From assembly GCA_947624955.1 (NCBI GenBank), contig CANQMM010000004.1, positions 1 through 53,665 on the forward strand: a DNA stretch of 53,665 nucleotides. Reading direction: 5' to 3'. Numbering within the stretch: the stretch's first letter is position 1; every line of letters starts with the position of its first letter. This document shows positions 26,630-35,865 of this stretch, in pieces. Source of the DNA: an uncultured Bacilli bacterium (GTDB lineage: Bacteria; Bacillota_I; Bacilli_A; RF39; UBA660). A program made the position numbers and the translations under genes. The notes under the pieces were generated by a model. The model was given only the letters and a program-made list of their open reading frames with translations, was not told where the DNA came from and did no database searches.

Positions 26630-28909
26630 CTACCTCTCCTCTATGCCTTCATTACAAGCTTTAACAAATGATTTAGCCAAAATTAGAGTATCTGCTTTAC
26701 GTAATTCTCTTGGAACATTTAATTCATCATCTAAGTTATGAATATGATAATAATCGCAAAATTGTTTCTTTAGGAAAATTAGATAATCTTTTTCTTTAGT
26801 TTGAGTAAATTTTTCCCGCATTATTTGGTCGATAGTTTTACTATTATGTTTGATATATTTAACAATAGCTGCAGCATCTCTAGTGGTCGTAATACCAGGG
26901 GCAACATCTAGACCGCGTTGTTTTGCATAAGCATCACAAGCCATTCTAAATTTAATAAAGATGTCATACCAATTTTTAAATTCCCCAAAGATTTTTTCTT
27001 CAACATGATTATCATAATTAAAGCGAAGCGGAGTTTGTCTTTCTTGAACAGCTTCATCAATTCGACCACGAGAAGAGAATATTTCATTTTCCCCACTACC
27101 ACGGGTGTTTCCAGCACTAATAATACGGAAATTAGGATTAATAGGAACGGTCATATCTTCAGCAAAAGTAATATATCTTGGTTTAGAAAGATTTTCTAAA
27201 ACATCAAGGAGGTTAGAGTAAATGCTTGTTAGAACGACGTGGGTATCAGTATTACCATTATCGAATTCATCATATGAAATCATTTTTCCATAAAATAAGG
27301 CGATGAAAGTTTGGGTGGCTCTAAACCGACCGTGGGGATCGTTATAAGCCATAATACTATATTTATCAGTAATTTTACCATTATCAATTAGATCTATACC
27401 AATAAGTTCGGCAGCTTGCTTAATAACGTAAGATTTTCCACAACCGGATGGCCCCCAAATATAGACCCAATCACCTTCGATAATACAGCGGATTACTTCT
27501 TCAACCATTTCGTGGAAGAATTCACCGTTTTCTTCACGGCGGCGTTTTTCGGCAAGAATGCGATTCATTCTTTCATCAAAAGGAATAGCTTCATCAAAGG
27601 CGGGAATTACCATTGATTGGGTTGGTTCTTTAGGAATTATAACACTTGGCCCAGCGGGGATTACTAAGCGGTCATAACCGGGAATTATTATACCGGATTG
27701 CGGATTAGAGGTTACTGTTGCACTAGTCGTTGCGGCGACTTGCATTTCACTAAATTTCTTAAGAGCTTCCATAATTGTTTGGTTATCAGCAGCTGATTTT
27801 AGGTAAGCTTGTAATTGCGGCTCAGTTTCCACATACTCCCGTAATCTAGCTACTCCCTCTTCAGCAGTTTTTTGAACTCTTAATAAATCGGTGGTCGTAT
27901 TTGACGATAACCCTCTAGCAAGTAATCTAATGTCATCAATCTTTTTTTGCGCATCTTGAAGAATCTGTTTAAAAACTTCATCGCTGCTAGCTTTAAGAGA
28001 TTGTTCTAGAGTAAGGAGATAGTCGTCTAAGTTCTTGATAATGGCTTCTTTAGCATCTTCAATAGACTTTTGCATAGCTTCTACGGCACTCTTAGAAGTA
28101 TCATTAATTTCTTTTTTACCATTATTGATCGAGGTAGATATTTCTTGACGACCACTTTTGATTTTAGTGTCTACACGTTCACAAAAGGAATCAATCTTCT
28201 TTTGCATAGCTTCTAGTTTAGCAATATATCTTTGAGCTCTTTCGGCTTCCTCAGAAATAAGGGCCAACTCTTTTTCATCAATCGGATAAATACCCATACG
28301 TTTTTTAGCTTCCATTAAATGGCTATTTATATACTGCTCGAAATCATCTAATTCCGTAGTAAGACCGGCGATAAAGGAAATGATTTCATTTTTAAAAGTT
28401 TGCGCATTGATACAGTAAGGAGCAACAGCACAAGCAAACTGAACGATGATTTTGTAATTCTTTTGATATTCAGGATTACTCTTAATTAAATTAGCAATAG
28501 TTAGATAATCTAATCTAGATGAAAATAAAGAATAAAACTTATAGTCGAATAAATCTTGAGCGATTAGACCATCTCCACTACTAAAATTAGAAATAAATGC
28601 GTGTTTTATCGCAGCATATTCCGGAGTTTCTTCGCCTTCAGGTAAGAAATATTTTACGGCTAAGACAGTTTTGGTAAAAATGGTAGTAAAATTATTAAAA
28701 CCGGAATATGATGAATTAATCATCTCTAAGATGACAGCTTCTAAAAATTCAAAATCCACAAAATCATTATTTCTTTTTTTATCTCTTATAGCACTAACAT
28801 AGTCAACTAAAAAATTAGTTATCTCACTATTGTTAGATGCGGATTTAATGTTTTTTATTAATCTTTTATAATCTTTTTCTTCTTGTGTATCTTCAGTTAA
28901 AAGTCCCAT
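26630..28909 (-). CDS. MoxR/dynein-type (AAA_5) ATPase with long N-terminal coiled coil
   Basis: Walker A WGPSGCGKSYV, Walker B MISYDEFD, sensor IISAGNT, SSRGRID. Confidence 0.9.
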   Translation of the reverse strand: MGLLTEDTQEEKDYKRLIKNIKSASNNSEITNFLVDYVSAIRDKKRNNDFVDFEFLEAVILEMINSSYSGFNNFTTIFTKTVLAVKYFLPEGEETPEYAAIKHAFISNFSSGDGLIAQDLFDYKFYSLFSSRLDYLTIANLIKSNPEYQKNYKIIVQFACAVAPYCINAQTFKNEIISFIAGLTTELDDFEQYINSHLMEAKKRMGIYPIDEKELALISEEAERAQRYIAKLEAMQKKIDSFCERVDTKIKSGRQEISTSINNGKKEINDTSKSAVEAMQKSIEDAKEAIIKNLDDYLLTLEQSLKASSDEVFKQILQDAQKKIDDIRLLARGLSSNTTTDLLRVQKTAEEGVARLREYVETEPQLQAYLKSAADNQTIMEALKKFSEMQVAATTSATVTSNPQSGIIIPGYDRLVIPAGPSVIIPKEPTQSMVIPAFDEAIPFDERMNRILAEKRRREENGEFFHEMVEEVIRCIIEGDWVYIWGPSGCGKSYVIKQAAELIGIDLIDNGKITDKYSIMAYNDPHGRFRATQTFIALFYGKMISYDEFDNGNTDTHVVLTSIYSNLLDVLENLSKPRYITFAEDMTVPINPNFRIISAGNTRGSGENEIFSSRGRIDEAVQERQTPLRFNYDNHVEEKIFGEFKNWYDIFIKFRMACDAYAKQRGLDVAPGITTTRDAAAIVKYIKHNSKTIDQIMREKFTQTKEKDYLIFLKKQFCDYYHIHNLDDELNVPRELRKADTLILAKSFVKACNEGIEER

Positions 28910-28911
28910 AA

Positions 28912-30234
28912 TTATTCACCCTTTACTAATTCTAAAATTTTGGTTTTATTTAATAAGTCGCTAGCACCAAGAACATTATCGGTTTGACTTATACTTTTTA
29001 AGGCTGCTCTAGTTATTCCTTTTAAACCATTCGGAGTTTGGACTAAGTGATAGAAATAGCGATTTTTTAATTGTTCTTGGTAATAACCACTACTTTCTTG
29101 AGGAGTTTCGGTAAATCTAGTTTCTATAGCATATACTCCGAGTTCTGTTGATAAGCATACACCACTAATATTTTTGCTAACTTCGTCTAAACACATCGCT
29201 TGGGCATCAAGAGTAGCAGTTTTATTTCGATGATAGGTTTGGGAATAAAATTCTCGCCGTTTAAATGCCGATGGTAAAGTTTCTAAATACATACTATGAA
29301 CAGCTACGGTTTTTTCGGTTGGACTGATATCAGTAATGGTATTTTCGACCCCATACAACGCGTGCCAAGGTAAGGAATACCAAGAAAGATGTGAGTCATA
29401 ATCTAAATCGGCAAGATTTGACCATTGGTTATTGGCAGTTGGTAAATCTTGATTTTCATAAATAATTATCGCTCCATCTTTATAGACTCTGTAAGTCATT
29501 TTGGGAGCTCCTTGCGTTAGTTCATAAGTAGCATAACAAGTTACATTGTATAAAGGAATGGCCATTGCTACTTCAATAGCGGTATTTTTAAAAGATATGT
29601 GTAATTCATAAGGAGTAGGTTTGGTATTAATACCTCCTACTAGAATGGTATAATCATTTTCACTATCTTTATTAAATACTAAGGGGATAGTGGTAGCTAC
29701 ACCGTCGACAGTTGCTTCGATATTGTAAACACTGCGATATCCATTAACATCGCCTTGAAATACAACGGTATGGTTAGTGGATTTATAAAATTTCTCTAAA
29801 TGATATTTAATAATAGGTAATAAACTTTTTACTTCATCTATTTCAAATAACAATGTTCCGTTATAACTAGCTTTATTTTCGTAAAAGCGATAAATTTCAT
29901 TTATGGCGGTCAGTTCGCCACTTTCTAATACTGCTTTAGTATGTTCATCAATATCTATATTGGGTCTTAAATGAAAGGGGTCAGTTAAACCATCTTCTAA
30001 GATATTATTTTTTTCATCATTATATACTTCGACTACTTTTTTAGCAAAAATAGGAAAATGAGGATCTTTAGCACTTATATTTAAGTATTTTCCACCATCA
30101 TAGACAACTAAAAGAGCGGGGATGATTGTCATTTTATCAGAATTTATTTGGGTTAAATCCCAAAGTTGGACCGATTCAAGATTGTGAAGTTGATATATTT
30201 CGATTAATTCAAAATCCATATGATATAATTGCAT
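28912..30234 (-). CDS. Uncharacterised 440-aa protein, first gene of the AAA/VWA-like operon
   Basis: Long ORF ending 2 nt before the AAA ATPase start; no family recognised. Confidence 0.7.
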   Translation of the reverse strand: MQLYHMDFELIEIYQLHNLESVQLWDLTQINSDKMTIIPALLVVYDGGKYLNISAKDPHFPIFAKKVVEVYNDEKNNILEDGLTDPFHLRPNIDIDEHTKAVLESGELTAINEIYRFYENKASYNGTLLFEIDEVKSLLPIIKYHLEKFYKSTNHTVVFQGDVNGYRSVYNIEATVDGVATTIPLVFNKDSENDYTILVGGINTKPTPYELHISFKNTAIEVAMAIPLYNVTCYATYELTQGAPKMTYRVYKDGAIIIYENQDLPTANNQWSNLADLDYDSHLSWYSLPWHALYGVENTITDISPTEKTVAVHSMYLETLPSAFKRREFYSQTYHRNKTATLDAQAMCLDEVSKNISGVCLSTELGVYAIETRFTETPQESSGYYQEQLKNRYFYHLVQTPNGLKGITRAALKSISQTDNVLGASDLLNKTKILELVKGE

Positions 30235-30291
30235 ATTTATCTCCTTTAAAACTATTTTTTACTATAACCGATAAGGGGGTTAATGTCAAAC

Positions 30292-30311
30292 AAAAAAGAC
30301 CATTAGGTCTT
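30292..30311 (-). terminator. Terminator of rpsF-ssb-rpsR
   Basis: Minus strand AAGACC-TAAT-GGTCTT then TTTTGTTTG. Confidence 0.75.
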
Positions 30312-30528
30312 ATTTTACATATGGTAGTAATGCCATATATCTAGCACGTTTAATTTGTTCAGCAATATGTCTTTGATGTTTAGCACAAGCACCAGTCATA
30401 CGACGAGGCATTATTTTGCCTTTTTCATTAATATATTTTGAAACAATCATAACATCTTTATAATCAACGCTTTTACCAGCGCACATTTGACATATTTTTT
30501 TCTTTTTACGATAAAATCCTTCTGCCAT
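30310..30528 (-). CDS. rpsR: 30S ribosomal protein S18
   Basis: [39 protein letters not shown]. Confidence 0.97.
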   Translation of the reverse strand: MAEGFYRKKKKICQMCAGKSVDYKDVMIVSKYINEKGKIMPRRMTGACAKHQRHIAEQIKRARYMALLPYVK

Positions 30529-30544
30529 AATTTATTCCTCCTTT

Positions 30545-31018
30545 TTAAAATGGTAAATCGTCATCACTTAGAGCAACTTCATTACCAAAATCTTTAAATG
30601 GGTCTTCAGAAATATCGGATGTTTCAATATCCATTGGCATATCTTGGACATCAGGTTGGTAAGCATCAGCAGCGAAAGAAGCACTAGCAGAAGCCCCCGC
30701 GCCTTTGGAACTTAAGAAGGTAACATTGTCAGCTACTACCTCTGTAACATAGCGTTTATTACCATCCGGAGCATCATATGAACGAGTTTGAATACGGCCT
30801 TCAACAGCTACTTGAGTTCCTTTAGTACAATATTTAGCGATATTTTCTGCTTGGCGACGCCAGGCAACACAATTGATGAAGTCAGCATCGCGACCACCAT
30901 TTTGATTAGTAAATGCTCTATTTACGGCAACGGTAAATGTAGTAGTATTAACTCCTGAAGTTGTTGCCCGCATTTCAGGGTCTTTAGTCAATCTACCGAT
31001 TAATATAACTTTATTCAT
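30545..31018 (-). CDS. ssb: Single-stranded DNA-binding protein
   Basis: MNKVILIGRLTKDPEMR; acidic tail DDDLPF. Confidence 0.97.
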   Translation of the reverse strand: MNKVILIGRLTKDPEMRATTSGVNTTTFTVAVNRAFTNQNGGRDADFINCVAWRRQAENIAKYCTKGTQVAVEGRIQTRSYDAPDGNKRYVTEVVADNVTFLSSKGAGASASASFAADAYQPDVQDMPMDIETSDISEDPFKDFGNEVALSDDDLPF

Positions 31019-31021
31019 ATA

Positions 31022-31312
31022 CTACTCCTCATCTAATTTAATAATTAAATGTCTAAGAACTGATTCATCTAATCCCGCTTTACGATCAAATTCTGCGATT
31101 ACTTCTTTAGTAGCTTCAACTTCGTAAACAAAGTAATAACCGTTTAATTCGTTTTTAATTGGATAAGCTAGTTTCTTTTCACCAAGTTCTTTTTCTTCTA
31201 CTACTTTAGATTTATTAGCAGTGATAATATTTTTTAAGTTTTCAGCAACTTTTTTTACTTGATCACTTTCCATAGTAGCTTTAACGATAAACATTATTTC
31301 ATATTTATTCAT
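31022..31312 (-). CDS. rpsF: 30S ribosomal protein S6
   Basis: MNKYEIMFIVKATME, YPIKNELNGYYFVYEVEA. Confidence 0.97.
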   Translation of the reverse strand: MNKYEIMFIVKATMESDQVKKVAENLKNIITANKSKVVEEKELGEKKLAYPIKNELNGYYFVYEVEATKEVIAEFDRKAGLDESVLRHLIIKLDEE

Positions 31313-31320
31313 CTTTACAC

Positions 31321-31363
31321 CTCCTTACGGTCTATTCGGCTTCGCATTAAACGAAGCAAGGAG
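31321..31363 (-). promoter_or_regulatory. rpsF r-leader, S6:S18-binding type
   Basis: Minus strand CTCCTT-GCTTCG-tttaatg-CGAAGC-cgaatagACCGt-AAGGAG: two stacked stems with an asymmetric 3' bulge containing CCG, outer stem occluding the SD. Confidence 0.7.
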
Positions 31364-31427
31364 TAATTTCATACTCGGTTTGTATTATAGCAAATTAAAA
31401 CATCATTGTAAAGATGATGTTTATAAA

Positions 31428-32171
31428 TTATATGAGCGATTTACTTAATAATTCTCTATTTCTAATTCTAGCTATTTGATAAATTAAAATACCAATTATT
31501 AATCCGGTAACTTCGATAGTTATTAAAGGATTAAAATATTTTAAAAATGGGTAGGTAGCGACGATATATGGAGGGATTTGGGAAGAGTAGATATAGTTCA
31601 TTTGGAAAAAATAATTAAAGGGCATCATTAAGAAAATGAGAATATTGGTAAAAATAAAAGTTTGAATAAAGTTTTTAAATTCTACTTTATAGTTTAGAGC
31701 ATAGTAAGAAAAGAAACTTAAAATAATAAAGATATGATGCGAAGTGAAATACTCCCAAAATTTATAGTAGTCAAAGCAAGATGGTAATTCAGGCCATAAA
31801 ATCGCCGGGATTGGTCCAATGAAAGAGAGGAAAAAGGTCAGTTTAAGAACTTTTTCATTTTTAAAAAGAATCCCATAGATAAATAGATAATTAGAAATAA
31901 AACAGAGATGTAGGGGTAAGTGAATTTTATAATCAAAGATACCATAATAAACATTGGTTGAAGTATAAATAAGCATATTTAATAATAAGATACAAGCACC
32001 GGTAACTAGAATAATTCTTTTGACTTTATAATTTAAATTACTAATTTTATTGCGATTAAAATAAATTAAAATTAAAGAAGCTATTACTAGACTAACGCAT
32101 AAAAGATGGTTAAGACCAAACATTTTAAAGCTTGGTCCTGGGTGTTCATTAACAAAAAATTCTCTGAGCAT
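31428..32171 (-). CDS. TIGR02206 family (YwaF-like) membrane protein
   Basis: Multi-TM; LPLHLCFISNYLFIYGI and ASHHIF-like TSHHIFIIL. Confidence 0.8.
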   Translation of the reverse strand: MLREFFVNEHPGPSFKMFGLNHLLCVSLVIASLILIYFNRNKISNLNYKVKRIILVTGACILLLNMLIYTSTNVYYGIFDYKIHLPLHLCFISNYLFIYGILFKNEKVLKLTFFLSFIGPIPAILWPELPSCFDYYKFWEYFTSHHIFIILSFFSYYALNYKVEFKNFIQTFIFTNILIFLMMPFNYFFQMNYIYSSQIPPYIVATYPFLKYFNPLITIEVTGLIIGILIYQIARIRNRELLSKSLI

Positions 32172-33271
32172 TAAACATTAAACCTAAAGTAACAAATGTC
32201 GCCATCCTGCATAATGTAGTCTTTTCCTTCTAATCTTAATTTTCCCGCTTCTTTAACGGCTTTCTCATCGCCCAATTGTTCTAGGTCTTCATAACTCATT
32301 ACTTCAGCTTTAATGAAACCTTTTTCAAAATCGGAGTGGATTATTCCGGCACACTTAGGAGCTTTCATTCCTTTAGTGAAGGTCCACGCTCTTACTTCAT
32401 CTTTACCGGCAGTAAAGAATGTTTGTAATCCGAGTAAATCGTACGTTGCCCGAATTAATTTATCAAGACCACTAGCATCGAGTCCCATCTCTTGCATAAA
32501 GTTAGCTTTATCTTCGTCATCTAACTCCGATAACTCACTTTCTAACTTAGCACACATAATAATTACTTTAGCATTGTCTTGTTTAGCATACTCGATGACT
32601 TCTTCCGTATATTCATTGGATCCTACTACGGCATCATCTTCACTGACATTAGCAGCATAAATGATGGGTTTAGCAGTAATAAAGTTAAAACTTTTTAAGA
32701 CCTCTAGTTCTTCTTCAGTAAAGGTTACTCTTCTTAAAGGGATATTATTCATCAAGGCTTCTTGCCCTTTAGATAGAGCACTGACTTCTAATAGAGATTG
32801 TTTATCTTTAGTGGTTTCAGCTTTTTTAACTATTTTACCTAGACGATTTTCAATGATTTCTAAATCGGCAAGTATGAGTTCCACATTAATAATATCCATA
32901 TCCCGAACAGGATTGATTTCTCCTTCAACGTGTGTAATATCACTATTTTTAAAACAACGAACAACTTCAACGATGGCATCGACTTCACGAATGTGAGATA
33001 AGAATTTATTACCTAAGCCTTCACCTTTCGAAGCACCTTTAACTAATCCTGCAATATCAGTAAATTCAAAAGTTGTTGGCACTAAACTATTGGGTACATA
33101 AAGGTTTTCGAGAAAAGCTAAACGAGTATCGGGAACGGTAACGACGCCAACATTAGGTTCAATAGTGGCAAATGGATAGTTGGCAGCTAGGATGTGTTTT
33201 TTAGTAATGGCATTAAATAAGGTAGATTTACCTACATTAGGTAAACCGACAATGCCGGCTTTTAATGACAT
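32171..33271 (-). CDS. ychF: Redox-regulated ATPase YchF
   Basis: AGIVGLPNVGKSTLFNAIT; TFFTAGKDEVRAWTF. Confidence 0.98.
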   Translation of the reverse strand: MSLKAGIVGLPNVGKSTLFNAITKKHILAANYPFATIEPNVGVVTVPDTRLAFLENLYVPNSLVPTTFEFTDIAGLVKGASKGEGLGNKFLSHIREVDAIVEVVRCFKNSDITHVEGEINPVRDMDIINVELILADLEIIENRLGKIVKKAETTKDKQSLLEVSALSKGQEALMNNIPLRRVTFTEEELEVLKSFNFITAKPIIYAANVSEDDAVVGSNEYTEEVIEYAKQDNAKVIIMCAKLESELSELDDEDKANFMQEMGLDASGLDKLIRATYDLLGLQTFFTAGKDEVRAWTFTKGMKAPKCAGIIHSDFEKGFIKAEVMSYEDLEQLGDEKAVKEAGKLRLEGKDYIMQDGDICYFRFNV

Positions 33272-33299
33272 AATCTGTCCTCCTTGTCTAATTAATTAT

Positions 33300-33328
33300 A
33301 TTAAAAAACAATTGAAAGTTCAATTGTT
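33300..33328 (-). terminator. Terminator of the AbgT-family gene
   Basis: Minus strand AACAATTG-AACTTT-CAATTGTT then TTTT. Confidence 0.75.
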
Positions 33329-34873
33329 TTAAATAGTTACACTACTACTAATACCAAGTGGTAAGCCGGTTAAGTACCAAATCATTAAGATAACAAGTAG
33401 TAAAGCACCGCTTAATAAACCGTAAGGGAGTTGATATTTCAAAGAGGTAAATAAACTTACCGGTTTTTCATCTTGATTATATTTTTCGATATAACCGAGG
33501 TAAACAGCAAAATAAGCAAGGAATGGGGTTAAGCCGGTAGTGAGCGCTTCGCTAAAACGGAAGACGGTTTGCGTAAATGCCGGACTCATACTATTATTCA
33601 TAAAAGTTGGGACAGCAGCGACCGCAAGGATTGCCCATCTAGTAGTTGGGGATGGGGTAAATATATTAGTAACGGCACTAATCAAGAATAAAAGAATAAT
33701 GAGCGGGATACCGGAGAAACTCGTATTATTTAGTAACTCGGTAAGAGAGGCCACTAAAACCGTACCTATATTGGTAGCTTTAAAGACGTTAATTAAGATA
33801 GAGGCCATAAGAATAAGAATGAGAATATGACCGGTACCATCTAGAGAGTGACCTAGGTCTTCACAGAAATCGTTATTATTTTTAATGGTTTTAGCGCCAA
33901 TACCATAAGCAAGACCAAGGATGATGAAAAATATCGTAACAATGAAGACAAAGCCATTACTAAAGAAGGAGTCATAACTAAATAATTTGTCGATGTAAAA
34001 GTGTTGGCTATAATCGAGTAGTTTACCACCGAAAGGAACATTAGGAATAATGTTATAGATAAAGATAAATAAGTAAAGTAATCCAGCGATCCCAGCGAAC
34101 AATAACCCTCGATATTCGCGACGTCCTAATTTAAATTCTTTTTTCTCTTCTTTAAATTCATATTTGGGTACTTTATAAACGGCGATCTTTTCAGTGACAA
34201 CAGTAATTAAGGCCGATACGGCAAAGACGGCAACTGCCATAATCAAGATAAAGGAAAAAGTACCAATAGAAAAGTTCGAATATAAGACATTGGCACTGCC
34301 AATAGTTTGACTAAGTAAGCTACTATCAATTGAGGTAAATAGAATACTTAAACCGGAACCGCAACATAGACCGGCATAAGCGGCAACTATACCTATTATC
34401 GGATTACGGCGACCGTGTAAGAAGAGCAAAGCACTGATGGGGATAACAACAACGTATCCTAGGTCACCAAACAGACTGCAAATTACGGAAATAAATACAA
34501 GAATGAAAGTGATTGTATTCTTTTGTAAGCGATGAGTGGCAAGCGCAAAAGCGGATTTTAAAAAACCACTCTTTTCCATAATTCCAATACCGATTAAGGT
34601 AATAATTAACATACTTAAAGGAGTAAAGGAAACAAAGTTAGCTACTGTGGAACTAAAGATATATTTAACCCCCGATAAACTAAATAAAGATTCGACAGTT
34701 ACCAATACTCTTTCGTATTCTTGACTATTGGGATTTAAACGATAATAAGTTGCTTCAAAACCGATAAGACTAAGAAAACCACTGACAACAATCGTAATAA
34801 ATATCAAAATGATAAAGGTCATTATTGGGTTTAAAGTCATCTTTTCTTTTAACTTATTCATTAGGATCACCAA
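33329..34873 (-). CDS. AbgT family transporter
   Basis: Multi-TM; CSLFGDLGYVVVIPISALLF, AAYAGLCCGSGLSILFTSID, FTPSPTTRWAILA. Confidence 0.92.
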   Translation of the reverse strand: MVILMNKLKEKMTLNPIMTFIILIFITIVVSGFLSLIGFEATYYRLNPNSQEYERVLVTVESLFSLSGVKYIFSSTVANFVSFTPLSMLIITLIGIGIMEKSGFLKSAFALATHRLQKNTITFILVFISVICSLFGDLGYVVVIPISALLFLHGRRNPIIGIVAAYAGLCCGSGLSILFTSIDSSLLSQTIGSANVLYSNFSIGTFSFILIMAVAVFAVSALITVVTEKIAVYKVPKYEFKEEKKEFKLGRREYRGLLFAGIAGLLYLFIFIYNIIPNVPFGGKLLDYSQHFYIDKLFSYDSFFSNGFVFIVTIFFIILGLAYGIGAKTIKNNNDFCEDLGHSLDGTGHILILILMASILINVFKATNIGTVLVASLTELLNNTSFSGIPLIILLFLISAVTNIFTPSPTTRWAILAVAAVPTFMNNSMSPAFTQTVFRFSEALTTGLTPFLAYFAVYLGYIEKYNQDEKPVSLFTSLKYQLPYGLLSGALLLVILMIWYLTGLPLGISSSVTI

Positions 34874-35048
34874 CTATCTTTTTAACTTTTTTATCAAATT
34901 CGATGCGGTCCATCATTACTTCACGTCCACAGTTACGGCATTTAATTTTTACGTCCGCACCGATACGAGTAATCACCCATTCATTTGTGCCACAGGCGTG
35001 GGGCTTTTTCATAATAACTACATCATTTAAATTAATTGTCTTTAGCAT
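34854..35048 (-). CDS. DUF951 family protein (YyzM-like)
   Basis: MKKPHACGTNEWVITRIGADVKIKCRNCGREVMMDR. Confidence 0.93.
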   Translation of the reverse strand: MLKTINLNDVVIMKKPHACGTNEWVITRIGADVKIKCRNCGREVMMDRIEFDKKVKKIVGDPNE

Positions 35049-35865
35049 TATGTACCTCCAATTGGGGATAAGGAATTTTTATCTTCCGTTTATCAAAAAC
35101 TTTTTTAATTATTCTTAAACTTTTTCTTTTAATATCCCATTGATGTTCTTGTTCACAGGTTATTTTTAAACGATAATCAATTTTATCAGTATCTAAATTA
35201 TCGATGCCTTGATATTCGACTAAATCACCATAAACATTAGGAATAGTTTTTATCTCAGCAATTATTTCACCAATCGCCGCTTCGACATTTTCAATTTTAG
35301 CTTCGTAGGCAGCGGGAATATCGATAATGACATTAGCAGATTTTTGGGAAATATTAACAATTTCGGTAATGTTACGATTAGCAACGATTAAGACTTCGCC
35401 ACTGACATTTTTAATTCGAGTACTTTTAAAACCAAAATTAATTATCTCACCGATAAAACCGTTGTAATTAACATAATCACCGACGATATAGTAATTTTCG
35501 AGGATGATAGTAATCCCACTAATTATATCTTTCAAAGTATCTTGTAGAGCAAGTCCTAATACTGCTCCTAAAATACCTAAGCCAGCTATTAAGGATTTAG
35601 TATCCACACCATATAATTCTAAAATCATTAAGCAAGTAATTATAAATATTAAGTATTTAATGATATTGAGAAATAAATCGGTAATAGTTCTTCTTCTTTT
35701 TTTCTCAAGAGGAGTATTACCGGCGGTGATTAGTTTGAAGATTAATTTTTTAGCTATCTTATAGAAAATGAAGGCGCCAAAAATTATCAATACTGTGCCA
35801 TAGACTTCTTTTTTTAAAATTATGTTGAGAATTGGTTTTAAGATAGGCAAACTAATCACCTTCAA
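35032..35865 (-). CDS. Small-conductance mechanosensitive channel, MscS family
   Basis: GLGILGAVLGLALQDTLKDIISGITIILENYYIVGDYV. Confidence 0.94.
   Translation of the reverse strand: MKVISLPILKPILNIILKKEVYGTVLIIFGAFIFYKIAKKLIFKLITAGNTPLEKKRRRTITDLFLNIIKYLIFIITCLMILELYGVDTKSLIAGLGILGAVLGLALQDTLKDIISGITIILENYYIVGDYVNYNGFIGEIINFGFKSTRIKNVSGEVLIVANRNITEIVNISQKSANVIIDIPAAYEAKIENVEAAIGEIIAEIKTIPNVYGDLVEYQGIDNLDTDKIDYRLKITCEQEHQWDIKRKSLRIIKKVFDKRKIKIPYPQLEVHNAKDN

Noticed and set aside
26908-27199. ORFs overlapping the AAA ATPase on both strands
   Set aside because: Frame shadows; the AAA motifs lie in the main frame
32313-32996. Two + strand ORFs opposite ychF
   Set aside because: Antisense shadows of a highly conserved gene
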